In this document: piece after piece, positions 7,400-14,650 of the stretch
How positions within the stretch are numbered: position 1 is the stretch's first letter
Layout of the letters: each line of letters opens with the position of its first letter
DNA from: an uncultured Prevotellaceae bacterium
GTDB lineage: Bacteria > Bacteroidota > Bacteroidia > Bacteroidales > Bacteroidaceae
DNA: 16,389 nt
Assembly: GCA_945827465.1 (NCBI GenBank)
Contig: CALZOH010000045.1
Location: forward strand, 1-16,389
Reading direction: 5' to 3'
Made by a program: the position numbers and the translations under genes
Notes under the pieces: model-generated
Seen by the model: only the letters and a program-made list of their open reading frames with translations
Told to the model about the DNA's origin: nothing
Database searches by the model: none

Positions 7400-7702
7400 T
7401 TAATCAATGGCTTCCAAGTAGAAACTGACGGGTCGAAAACCGTCGTTGCAGCTAATCATGGCGCTATATGGATTTTTCATCCATCCGTCATAGAAGTTAC
7501 CTTCGCCACGCGCCAGGGCTTCTGCAAACTCACGAATGCTTTTCCAAGCCTCAGGGCAAAAGTTCTCCGGACATTTTCCGTCGATGCTTACCCACGATTC
7601 CCCCTCACGCACGTCGCAGGCATGCAAGATGGGGTTTTCGTATCGGGCCATCAGGTCGTTGTGTTGCGTCTTGCGAAGGGCCGTAATTCTTACTTGTTTC
7701 AT
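7400..7702 (-). CDS. TIGR04076 family protein
   Basis: From the start at 7702 the protein has 100 residues. MKQVRITALRK, a central CPENFCPEAWKSI and a closing SCNDGFRPVSFYLEAI match the pattern of TIGR04076, a family of about 90-100 residues with conserved cysteines. Its role is not known. An alternative ATG at 7717 would add five residues and abut the PheC-like stop directly. I prefer 7702 because AAAGGAA lies 6 bp upstream of it, a good Shine-Dalgarno and one of the few in this operon. Cys residues could bind a metal, but this is only inference. Confidence 0.78.
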   Translation of the reverse strand: MKQVRITALRKTQHNDLMARYENPILHACDVREGESWVSIDGKCPENFCPEAWKSIREFAEALARGEGNFYDGWMKNPYSAMISCNDGFRPVSFYLEAID

Positions 7703-7717
7703 GAAATTCCTTTCCAT

Positions 7718-8521
7718 TTAATACTTATAGATAAAGCCATATTTTTCATGGAGTAGTTTGAGTACACCATTATTCTTGATTTTGGAGATATAGGAATTGA
7801 CTTTCTGAAGTAACTCTTCGTTGCCTTTAGACATTAAAATACCCACCTCTCCGTCGGTAAAAGGTTGCGAAAGCAGAGGAGCCGATAAACGTGAGTCGTT
7901 CTTTACATAATACGGGGCCTCGAGAATTTCTGTAATCATAATGTCAGCTTTACCTTCTGCAATGAGCGGGGGTATTTCTTCGTTACGCTCGTGTACCAGA
8001 ATCTTCTTCACTTGCGTGAGATGCTGACGGGCAAATTTTTCGTTTTGTCCTCCGGGATTGACCATGACGACTACATCATTTCTGTTGATATCGTCCAATG
8101 AAGTAAATCTTTCTTGGTCTGAAACTCGGCATAAAATGGTTTTCCCATTGTGTAAATAGCCTTCTGACATGAGCATATCCTGCTTTCGTGCATCGGTAAT
8201 GGTAATGCCTCCCACCGCAAGATTCAGATAACCTTCGGTCATGACATCTTGTGTAAGTGTAGGCCAACTGGTAGACACGTATTTTACTTCTACTCCTATT
8301 TCTTGGGCGATGAGTTGAGCCATGTCAATGTCAAATCCCCAGTAATAACCGCTATCTTCCCTAAAAGCCATCGGACGATAATCGCCGGGAGTTCCAATTA
8401 TGATGTATCCTTTTTGTCGTATTTGCTCTAAAATGCCGGTCGTAGGAGTATCGGATGACGAACAGCCAACAAATACTGATGTCAATATGCCGAGTAATAA
8501 TATGCGGAGAATCGTCTTCAT
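7718..8521 (-). CDS. PheC-like periplasmic lipoprotein (solute-binding family 3 / cyclohexadienyl dehydratase-like)
   Basis: The 267-residue precursor has a lipoprotein signal, with lipobox SVFVGC and Cys20 as the lipid-modified residue, followed by SSSD. The rest is a family 3 periplasmic-binding fold. Blocks GTPGDYRPMAF (43-53), GFDIDMAQLIA (62-72), TSWPTL (84-89), AVGGITIT (102-109), VNPGGQNEKFAR (154-165) and EGKADIMITEILEA (189-202) follow the enzyme cyclohexadienyl dehydratase (PheC) more closely than ordinary amino-acid receptors, notably TSWP and NPGGxNEKFAR. PheC turns prephenate or arogenate into phenylpyruvate or phenylalanine. No ABC permease or ATPase is nearby, which argues for an enzyme or an orphan receptor. 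Ends one base before the alternative start of the next gene. Family placement is firm, activity is inference. Confidence 0.82.
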   Translation of the reverse strand: MKTILRILLLGILTSVFVGCSSSDTPTTGILEQIRQKGYIIIGTPGDYRPMAFREDSGYYWGFDIDMAQLIAQEIGVEVKYVSTSWPTLTQDVMTEGYLNLAVGGITITDARKQDMLMSEGYLHNGKTILCRVSDQERFTSLDDINRNDVVVMVNPGGQNEKFARQHLTQVKKILVHERNEEIPPLIAEGKADIMITEILEAPYYVKNDSRLSAPLLSQPFTDGEVGILMSKGNEELLQKVNSYISKIKNNGVLKLLHEKYGFIYKY

Positions 8522-8559
8522 GCTTATTCTATCTTTCTCTAAACTATCGATGAGTGCTG

Positions 8560-9387
8560 TCAGTGATTGTTTGGCTGTTCAAGCATCGTTGATTCGATGA
8601 AGCCGGGGGCCGGCAGGTGCATGCCATACATGGTGAGGTGGTTGTCACGGGCATATTTCAAGATGCGCAGGCGTGATTCGGTGGCCGCCTCAGCATCCAT
8701 GTCGTAAGCAGGACAATACTCGGGGTGAACCATCTGGAGTGCCGCGCCATGAATGAGGTCGGCAATCACCAGGATGCTGTCTTTTTGAAACACGGTGTGT
8801 CCGGGCGTGTGTCCGTATGCCGCAATGGTCTTGATGTTGCCTTCCAACACGTCACCGGCTTCAAAAAGATGGAGGTGATCTTGATAGGCCGAAAGCACGT
8901 TTTTGGCCAATTGACTCTTTTCACCTTCCATGGCAAGCCATGCCTCAGCTTCTACGCGGTTCACATATACTTCGGCTCGGGGAAATGCCACCTTATTGTC
9001 CTTCAACAGGCCACCGATATGGTCGGGGTGCAGATGGGTGAGGTAGATTAACTCAAGTTCGTCGGGAGTCACGCCCAATTCTTTCAACTTAAGAAATAAC
9101 CGGCTAAACGGCGCACCCAATCCTGCATCGAGCAAAATCTTTTTACCTTCCGTCTGAAGCAGAAAACAGCTCATACTTGACGGTACGCCTTCTGGCAGTC
9201 CAAGAGCTGTCCAAAGCGAGTCGGGCACGTTCGGATATAAACTGTGCGGTTGCAGGGTGGGTGTGGGCTTATCTTCAATCCAGGTAATGGTTGTTGGCTC
9301 GTGGGGAATGTTTGTGGGGCTTGTTTTATGTGCGCATGATGCAAGCATAAGCAGTGCGGCAGCGATGAGGTAATGTATCTTTTTCAT
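8560..9387 (-). CDS. MBL-fold metallo-hydrolase lipoprotein
   Basis: With the start at 9387 the precursor has 275 residues and opens with MKKIHYLIAAALLMLASC, a lipoprotein signal with Cys18. The longer frame to 9519 overlaps the upstream gene and lacks a signal, so I reject it. The zinc-binding motif HLHPDH lies at residues 118-123. Further ligands are His197 in GHTPGHT, Asp210 in VIADLIHG and His257 in GMHLP. This pattern fits lactonase-like or other hydrolytic metallo-beta-lactamase folds such as AttM/AiiA relatives. Lipid anchoring places it outside the cytoplasm. The gap to the flavoprotein gene upstream is 34 bp. The substrate is unknown. Confidence 0.86.
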   Translation of the reverse strand: MKKIHYLIAAALLMLASCAHKTSPTNIPHEPTTITWIEDKPTPTLQPHSLYPNVPDSLWTALGLPEGVPSSMSCFLLQTEGKKILLDAGLGAPFSRLFLKLKELGVTPDELELIYLTHLHPDHIGGLLKDNKVAFPRAEVYVNRVEAEAWLAMEGEKSQLAKNVLSAYQDHLHLFEAGDVLEGNIKTIAAYGHTPGHTVFQKDSILVIADLIHGAALQMVHPEYCPAYDMDAEAATESRLRILKYARDNHLTMYGMHLPAPGFIESTMLEQPNNH

Positions 9388-9421
9388 GATTGAAAGTATT
9401 GAATGGTGAATAAACGTTGTT

Positions 9422-11185
9422 TTATAGTCCCAAAATTTCTTTGGCGGCATTGCGGCCGGCAATCTTGCCGTTGACAACGACGTCGCCAACGCCGTTGCCA
9501 CCCAATCGGTTGGCTCCATGAAGGCCTCCCGTCACTTCGCCGGCGGCATAAAGTCCGGGTAGAACGGTACCATCTTCGCGCAGTACGTGCATGTCGGGGT
9601 CAACCTTGATGCCGCCCATCGTGTGGTGGATGGCCGGCGTAACGCCGACAGCATAAAACGGCGGTACGTTGAGGGGCGCTGTCATGGCAGAAGCCGCTCG
9701 ACCGAAGTCGTCATCCTTGCCGTTGAGCTGCATCTCTGTGTAGCGGCTCATGGTGGATGTCAGAGTCTGACGGTTTATTCCCATCTTGTCGGCAAGTTCA
9801 GCAATGGTGGCAGCCGAAATCAGTACTCCTTGATTCTGATAGGTCTCGATAGAAGCCAGCGACTGACGGACTTGTTGGTCGAATAGGAGGTAAGCCATGC
9901 CGCCGCGTTGGCTGAGAATGGCTGCTGAGACCGAATCGCGTGTCTGCATTTCGTTGACGAAGCGTTGCCCGTCACTGTTGACAAGTATAGCGCCATTCCC
10001 TCTGACGGCTTCAGTGATAAGAATGTGATTAACATATTCTGAAGTGGGGTGAATTTGTATTTTGTCAAGGTCAATCAAATATCCGCCAACAGCTTTGATC
10101 CAGGTAAAAGCGTCGCCGGTTGCACCCTGATGGTTGAGAGTAGCCATTCCTCGGAGGTTGGGGCAGTAGCGTGTCACCATTTCAAGGTTCGCGCCAAAAC
10201 CACCCGTGGCTATGATGACGACCTTGGCCAGGATGGAATAGGTGCTTCCATCCTTCTTTTCTATGTTTACACCACCGATTCGGTTGTTTTGGGAAATGAG
10301 TCCGGTCACTTTGTTGTTGGTACGTATCTCTACATTCCTGGTGTGGGCTGCTTCCTTGAGAACTTTCATCAAATGAGGGCCAATGGCAGTGCCGCCTTGG
10401 GGGCGGTGAGTGCGTTTAACGCTGCTGCCGCCCATCAGGCCAACGTCACTGAGGTCGGTTCCCAAGCTGATGAGCCAGTCGATGGTGAGTGGACCGTTTT
10501 CAACAAAGCTCCTCACCAAGGAGGAGTCGTTAAGATAATGTCCGCCCTTCATCGTGTCGTCGTAGAAGAGTTCTTTTGAGTCGTAGATGCCTAAGCCGCG
10601 TTGTACCGAAGTCTCGGCAGCGTTGATGCCACCGGTGGAGTAGTTGGTATTACCGCCCACGATGCCTTGCTTTTCCACTACGATGACCTTACAACCCTGT
10701 GATGCAGCCTCAACTGCGGCACATAGTCCGGCGCCACCTGCTCCTACCACCACAATGTCGCATGAACAGTCACCATCGCCTGTTTCTTCTTCGCTTCTTT
10801 CACCTTTGGCAGCGGTAATGGCCATTGTCAACGCGTCGATAACACCTTGGGAAGTGAGCGTTGCACCGGTGATTCCGTCGGTTTCAAGAGATAAGTAATC
10901 GGTTCGACCGATGGCATTACTTAAAACTTTGTTGAGTGCTTCTTGGGCAAATGACGATTCGGACTGGCTAACGGCCTTGGTATCTGTAATGATATGGTTA
11001 GTAACCGTAATTCGTACGAGAATGGTGCCGCCGCGTCCTTCGCCTGTACCCTCCCAAATGCCATCGCGCATTACGGCCTCAGCAGGTGTGGGCGGTTCAT
11101 GATCGTGACTGCAGGATGCTAACGGGGAAAGTAACGTAAAAATGGTGATGACCAAGTAGGTCCAACTTGAAAAGAATTTCTTCAT
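9422..11185 (-). CDS. Exported flavinylated fumarate-reductase-like flavoprotein (lipoprotein)
   Basis: The precursor has 587 residues from the ATG at 11185, which overlaps the permease stop as ATGA. Residues 1-25 form a lipoprotein signal (lipobox LASC, Cys25). An FMN-binding domain (about 35-125) holds DGITGAT with Thr109, a full match to the Dgxx(s/t)gAT motif at which ApbE links FMN covalently. The FAD domain begins with VVVGAGGAGL (145-154) and ends with GLYAAGEVTGG and HGANRLGGNG. Residues matching the Shewanella Fcc3 fumarate reductase active site, recalled from memory, occur at the same spacings: His379, Thr391, Glu392, Arg395, Arg416, His520 and Arg560. There is no haem domain. The protein should take electrons outside the cytoplasm and reduce an unsaturated acid; fumarate is the best guess, related acids remain possible. 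Confidence 0.9.
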   Translation of the reverse strand: MKKFFSSWTYLVITIFTLLSPLASCSHDHEPPTPAEAVMRDGIWEGTGEGRGGTILVRITVTNHIITDTKAVSQSESSFAQEALNKVLSNAIGRTDYLSLETDGITGATLTSQGVIDALTMAITAAKGERSEEETGDGDCSCDIVVVGAGGAGLCAAVEAASQGCKVIVVEKQGIVGGNTNYSTGGINAAETSVQRGLGIYDSKELFYDDTMKGGHYLNDSSLVRSFVENGPLTIDWLISLGTDLSDVGLMGGSSVKRTHRPQGGTAIGPHLMKVLKEAAHTRNVEIRTNNKVTGLISQNNRIGGVNIEKKDGSTYSILAKVVIIATGGFGANLEMVTRYCPNLRGMATLNHQGATGDAFTWIKAVGGYLIDLDKIQIHPTSEYVNHILITEAVRGNGAILVNSDGQRFVNEMQTRDSVSAAILSQRGGMAYLLFDQQVRQSLASIETYQNQGVLISAATIAELADKMGINRQTLTSTMSRYTEMQLNGKDDDFGRAASAMTAPLNVPPFYAVGVTPAIHHTMGGIKVDPDMHVLREDGTVLPGLYAAGEVTGGLHGANRLGGNGVGDVVVNGKIAGRNAAKEILGL

Positions 11186-12486
11186 GCGTTCAGTAAAAGG
11201 ATATATTTTAAGATAAAAAGTAGGGCAAGACAAATCATTAGGATGTTAAGATGCTTCGCCCTTCCTGTCAGCAGATGTAGGATGACCCAAGTAATGAATC
11301 CTAACAAAATACCGTCAGAAATACTGGAAGTAAAGGGAATAAAAACAATACATACAAAACAAGGAATGGCTTTGACGTAATCGCTGAAATCAATTTGGCT
11401 AATGTCGCTCATCATCATCACACCCACAAGTACAAGGGCCGGAGCCGTAGCCTGAGGAGGAATGGATAGAAACAACGGGGCGAAAAACAGGGAGGCCGAA
11501 AAGCACAAAGCCGTTACAAAGGACGTCAATCCACATCGTCCGCCGGCATTGACGCCCGAAGCACTCTCAACAAAAGTAGATATGGTCGACGTGCCCAGTA
11601 ATGCTCCGGCCGTAGTGCCCACTGCATCTGCCATAAAAGCTCTATTAAGATGGTGCATATTTCCGTTCTTGTCAACCAATCCGGCTCGGTTGCCCACGCC
11701 GATTAAGGTACCCATGGTGTCGAACATATCCATAAAAAGTAAAGTCATGATGCAAACGAGCATATCAATGCTAAATATGTTATGCCATTCTAATTGGTTG
11801 CAGATGGGAGCAATGCTGGGAGGCGTACTAACCAATGAAGTGAGGTGAGTAAGTCCCATCGGAATACCGACAATCGTAGTCACCAAAATGCCGATTAACA
11901 AAGTTCCCATCACCCGTCGTACGATAAGAATGGCAGTAAAGAGAATGCTCAGACAAGCAAGTAATACGGAAGGGGTGTGAAGGTTTCCGAGGGCAACAAA
12001 GGTCGTTTCATTGTCCACAATAATACCTGCATTCTTGAGGCCTATGAATGTAATAAAGAGGCCTATGCCGGGTGTAATGGCGCGTCGCAACTGAAGAGGC
12101 ATTGCTTCAACCACTTTGTCGCGCACGCCGGTAATGGTGAGCAAAATGAAGAGAAGTCCTTCCAAGAAAACAGCAGTCAGTCCAAACTGCCAACTATAAC
12201 CCATGCCCATTACAATGGTATAAACGAAAAAAGCACTCAATCCCATGGCTGGAGCAAGAGCAAAAGGAAGCTTGGCATACAGAGCCATGATGAGAGTTGC
12301 AATAACGGAGGCAAGAATAGTTGTCGTGAACAATGCGCTTGCATCCATCCCCGTCTGACTCAGCAATGCCGGCTGTACAGCCAAAATATACGACATAGTC
12401 AGAAACGGAGTGACGCCGCCAATGATTTCATTCTTGACGTTCATTGAATCGGGGTCAAAGCCGAATAATTTACAAAGAGCATTCAT
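11182..12486 (-). CDS. NCS2 family purine permease (AzgA/PbuG-like)
   Basis: The 434-residue inner-membrane protein has many hydrophobic segments, consistent with the 14-helix fold of the AzgA-like branch of NCS2, which imports adenine, guanine or hypoxanthine with protons. Signatures seen are NEIIGGVTPFLTMSYIL (19-35), LPFALAPAMGLSAFFVYT, the central FMDMFDTMGTLIGVGNRAG and GTSTISTFVESASG. The substrate-binding acids in the FDTMGT and FVESASG regions are intact. It is the first gene of the operon. Its stop overlaps the flavoprotein start by 4 bp, so the two are probably translationally coupled. The specific purine cannot be decided by eye. Confidence 0.93.
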   Translation of the reverse strand: MNALCKLFGFDPDSMNVKNEIIGGVTPFLTMSYILAVQPALLSQTGMDASALFTTTILASVIATLIMALYAKLPFALAPAMGLSAFFVYTIVMGMGYSWQFGLTAVFLEGLLFILLTITGVRDKVVEAMPLQLRRAITPGIGLFITFIGLKNAGIIVDNETTFVALGNLHTPSVLLACLSILFTAILIVRRVMGTLLIGILVTTIVGIPMGLTHLTSLVSTPPSIAPICNQLEWHNIFSIDMLVCIMTLLFMDMFDTMGTLIGVGNRAGLVDKNGNMHHLNRAFMADAVGTTAGALLGTSTISTFVESASGVNAGGRCGLTSFVTALCFSASLFFAPLFLSIPPQATAPALVLVGVMMMSDISQIDFSDYVKAIPCFVCIVFIPFTSSISDGILLGFITWVILHLLTGRAKHLNILMICLALLFILKYILLLNA

Positions 12487-12506
12487 ATTATTAAGTAAAC
12501 TAAGCG

Positions 12507-12547
12507 CGAAGGTACAAATATTAAGATTAAAATGCCTCTCGAAGCAA
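12507..12547 (-). promoter_or_regulatory. Probable promoter of the eleven-gene operon
   Basis: Reading the minus strand, a TTG at 12547-12545 is followed after 22 bp by AATATTTG (12522-12515, one mismatch to TAnnTTTG). An overlapping second candidate, TACCTTCG, lies at 12514-12507 (also one mismatch). Either would start transcription about 12-25 bp before the permease ATG, a leader of short length. It is the only promoter-like site that I find ahead of the eleven genes. Confidence 0.45.
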
Positions 12548-12575
12548 GCAATAAAAGAAACATAGTTTCATTCTA

Positions 12576-12735
12576 TGGACGAAGTGGCAAATCATTTTTG
12601 AATCGCACTTTTGCCCATGGACGAAACAGCAAATCAAATTTGAAAAGTGGTTTCATCCCAGGGACGAAGTGGCAAATCATTTTTTGAATTGCACTTTTGC
12701 CCAGGGACGAAACATTACCCTAAATCGCACTTTAC
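12576..12735. repeat. Degenerate 42-43 bp tandem repeat, about 3.7 copies (array 2)
   Basis: Units begin at 12576, 12618, 12661 and 12704, each with a GGACGAA core near its start; the second to fourth units are preceded by CCCA. Units 1 and 3 are nearly identical (GGACGAAGTGGCAAATCATT, then TTGAATYGCACTTTTGCC). Unit 2 is a variant carrying GGACGAAACAGCAAATC and GTTTCATCCC, and unit 4 is truncated. The junction GTTTC-TCCCAGGGACGAA is a local inverted repeat. It lies 60-220 bp upstream of the permease promoter. Period matches array 1 but the sequence does not, beyond short landmarks. Confidence 0.7.
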
Positions 12736-13307
12736 TCAATCTAATCATCGACCAGTTGATATAACTCTCGTTGCTGGGGAGCTATAGTCAATCTTATCTT
12801 TGAGGTTTTGCCCTTAATACTATGATTTCCAAATTTGCTATTTCATGTTTTATATTCTACTTTCCGATGCATTAAGGTAAAATCACTGATAATCAGCGAC
12901 CTGATTTGTAGTCGGATTAAATTTGAGCCAAATTTCATAAATCGCTAATAATCAATGTGCTACATTTTTGCAAAATTAGCAAAAAAAGCTCGAACTTTAA
13001 CATAATTAACGTATTTTAACGTGAATTATTGCCTTCTACATTACATTTGACAGATAAATCCTGCAAAAGTTTAATGTTCCGTTTTAATAACCTATTTGCG
13101 TTGTAAAATTTCCACGAGGATAGTGATTGAAAATGTTGTTAAGTGTCCCTTGCAGGATGACTTTATAGCCTACGAGTTACATGGATTAGTTCGAAATACC
13201 ACATTCGTGTCTGAATCATTTTTCGGTTAAAAGAAAAAATTTAGGTTTAAGTTTATTCCTCTTATATACATATATAATGTACTCATAATAGGAGTGCATA
13301 AGTTTGC

Positions 13308-13357
13308 TTTAAGGTTTATGTGAACATGTATTTTACATGATTAGCGTAAACCTTAAA
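13308..13357. repeat. Long imperfect hairpin with an ACATGTA core
   Basis: The outer arms TTTAAGGTTTA (13308-13318) and TAAACCTTAAA (13347-13357) are perfect 11-bp complements. The inner arms CATGTA (13325-13330) and TACATG (13334-13339) enclose a TTT loop. The segment between them pairs partly. The whole can fold as one stem of about 20 bp. No T-run follows directly. It could be an RNA structure or a protein-binding site; ACATGTA recurs near the parA region. Confidence 0.5.
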
Positions 13358-13488
13358 CTCGTTTACAATGCTTTGTTTTGTTCTGTGCAGCATTATCCTT
13401 CTTTTTACCGAATCGGGCATAGTAACCCTCTTCTTAGCTAATTCTTAAACTTTCAGATCTACTTCAAGGGATTGATAAAATTATGTTG

Positions 13489-13516
13489 CAAAGGTACCTG
13501 ATTCTTCTTGCGACAA
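13489..13516 (-). promoter_or_regulatory. Orphan promoter-like site on the minus strand
   Basis: Minus-strand 13496-13489 reads TACCTTTG, a full TAnnTTTG match, with a TTG at 13516-13514, 17 bp upstream. Transcription would head left into the non-coding spacer, where no gene is visible before the permease about 1 kb away. It may be a relic, drive a small RNA or be chance. Confidence 0.35.
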
Positions 13517-13641
13517 TGAAAGGACATGCCGTTGGTTCATCAAGAAATCTCCACACCGTTGGGTAGTATTTATTGATGAATCCTTGCATTGCTTGAACAA
13601 TCACCTTTGGTCTTCAACATAATTTTTAATCAATCCCAGAA

Positions 13642-13655
13642 GTAGAAGATTCTAC
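13642..13655. repeat. Short palindrome upstream of the first accessory gene
   Basis: GTAGAA-GA-TTCTAC is a perfect 6-bp inverted repeat with a 2-bp centre, ending 25 bp before the ATG at 13681. Its position fits an operator or a leader hairpin controlling that gene; nothing else supports this. Confidence 0.35.
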
Positions 13656-13680
13656 AGAAGGGAAATAAAAAAACAACGAC

Positions 13681-14031
13681 ATGACAACAATCGAATCAAT
13701 TTTGACCAGACTGACCAATGCGGTTAGCGGTACAGACAAGGAACTCTACACTGAGGAGGAACTGACCAAGTTTGCAACCTTCTATCTCGACAAGTGGGAC
13801 GATAACACGAGCGAGGACGTAATTGCAGAGTCATTCACCGATTACTGGTGGGACACGGACAGAACTTGCAGACGATGCTCAGAGTGTGGCAAACTGATGC
13901 GTGAAGGCTATTGCGTAGATATGGGTGCTGCCTACTACTGCAGTGATGATTGTCTTCACACCGAGTACACCGAAGAAGAATGGGCAGAAGAGTGCGAGAA
14001 CAATGACCAAAGTTATTATACAGAGTGGTAA
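13681..14031 (+). CDS. Acidic hypothetical protein with a Cys cluster
   Basis: I do not recognise a named family. The 116-residue protein has about 29 Asp/Glu against about 9 Lys/Arg. A CRRCSECGK segment followed about 13-17 residues later by YYCSDDCLH looks like a CxxC...CxxxC-type zinc knuckle (treble-clef-like). The C-terminus is very acidic (TEEEWAEECENNDQ). It begins a plus-strand cluster, 19 bp ahead of another acidic gene. No Shine-Dalgarno stands close to the ATG; AAGGGAAA lies about 15-20 bp upstream. Such small acidic proteins are frequent in Bacteroidota conjugative elements. A role in DNA mimicry or regulation is a guess. Confidence 0.75.
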   Translation: MTTIESILTRLTNAVSGTDKELYTEEELTKFATFYLDKWDDNTSEDVIAESFTDYWWDTDRTCRRCSECGKLMREGYCVDMGAAYYCSDDCLHTEYTEEEWAEECENNDQSYYTEW

Positions 14032-14050
14032 CGTTATAAATTTCAACAAT

Positions 14051-14632
14051 ATGGCAAATCAAGCAACAACGAATTACAAGGTAACAGGCACTCGTAAAGC
14101 AGTGAGCGACCTTTGGGCAGCCCTCCAGGGCATGAACGTAAACACCAAGAACATCTGGCTGGACGAACTGGCTAAATACTATGGTATTGACTATGAAGCA
14201 AAGCATATTAGCGTCAGAGGTCATATCTATTGGGCAGAGTTTGAAGAAGATGATGACCACGTACTCCTCTCTTTTGATACGGAAACCGCATGGGATGCCT
14301 GCAACGAACTGTTTGAGGAAATCAATCACTTGCTTTGGGACGAGCTCTCGATCTCATATAGAGTGTGTGAGTGTGGCTGTGAGGTCTTCTATGTTCATGA
14401 TGAAGGCTCTTTCTTTACTGAAGAATGTTGTGTTAGTTCATACGGAGAACCATTTGACGAAGCATGTGAGGACGTTTTTGCTACCATCGAGGATGCCATC
14501 AATGAATGGACTTCAAAGACCTGCATAGAACAAGGCGAACGTACCAACGAGGAAATGATGAACTACATCAATGAATATGAGTACGAGAACGGAGAGACCT
14601 ACTTCTACATCTATCCCTTCACATTTGAATAA
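14051..14632 (+). CDS. Highly acidic hypothetical protein (possible DNA mimic)
   Basis: The 193-residue protein begins at MANQATTNYK. The frame is open upstream to 13925 but that part overlaps the previous gene, so I use 14051, 19 bp after its stop. Asp and Glu make up about 42 residues against about 10 Lys/Arg, a strong negative charge spread over the whole chain, including EFEEDDDH (63-70). A Cys group, CECGC (106-110) with EECC (124-127), could bind zinc. No known domain is evident to me. Size and charge resemble anti-restriction proteins such as ArdA or Ocr, but the sequence motifs of ArdA are not present. Function unknown. Confidence 0.78.
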   Translation: MANQATTNYKVTGTRKAVSDLWAALQGMNVNTKNIWLDELAKYYGIDYEAKHISVRGHIYWAEFEEDDDHVLLSFDTETAWDACNELFEEINHLLWDELSISYRVCECGCEVFYVHDEGSFFTEECCVSSYGEPFDEACEDVFATIEDAINEWTSKTCIEQGERTNEEMMNYINEYEYENGETYFYIYPFTFE

Positions 14633-14650
14633 TACCTAATACGCATAGAT

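Larger units (their letters stand above)
12736..13680. other. AT-rich non-coding spacer between operon and accessory region
   Basis: No reading frame of gene length was found on either strand. The stretch is clearly more AT-rich than its neighbours. It holds a pair of related segments (aatcactgataatcagcg at 12881-12898 and aatcgctaataatcaatg at 12940-12957), a long imperfect hairpin, an orphan minus-strand promoter-like site and a short palindrome just before the first accessory gene. These are listed separately. It probably contains the boundary of the mobile region, but no attachment core can be named because the other end is outside the window. Confidence 0.55.

Noticed and set aside
9388..9519. 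Longer N-terminus for the MBL-fold protein
   Set aside because: It overlaps the end of the flavoprotein gene and would bury the lipoprotein signal that starts at 9387.
10049..10579. 176-residue plus-strand frame opposite the flavoprotein
   Set aside because: Shadow of the well-supported FAD domain on the other strand.
559..12735. CRISPR arrays at the two tandem repeats
   Set aside because: Units are contiguous and degenerate along their whole length, without identical repeats separated by unique spacers, and no cas genes are present.
12487..13680. tRNA gene as an attachment site for the accessory region
   Set aside because: No cloverleaf or TTCGA-type T-loop context could be found by eye in this spacer.
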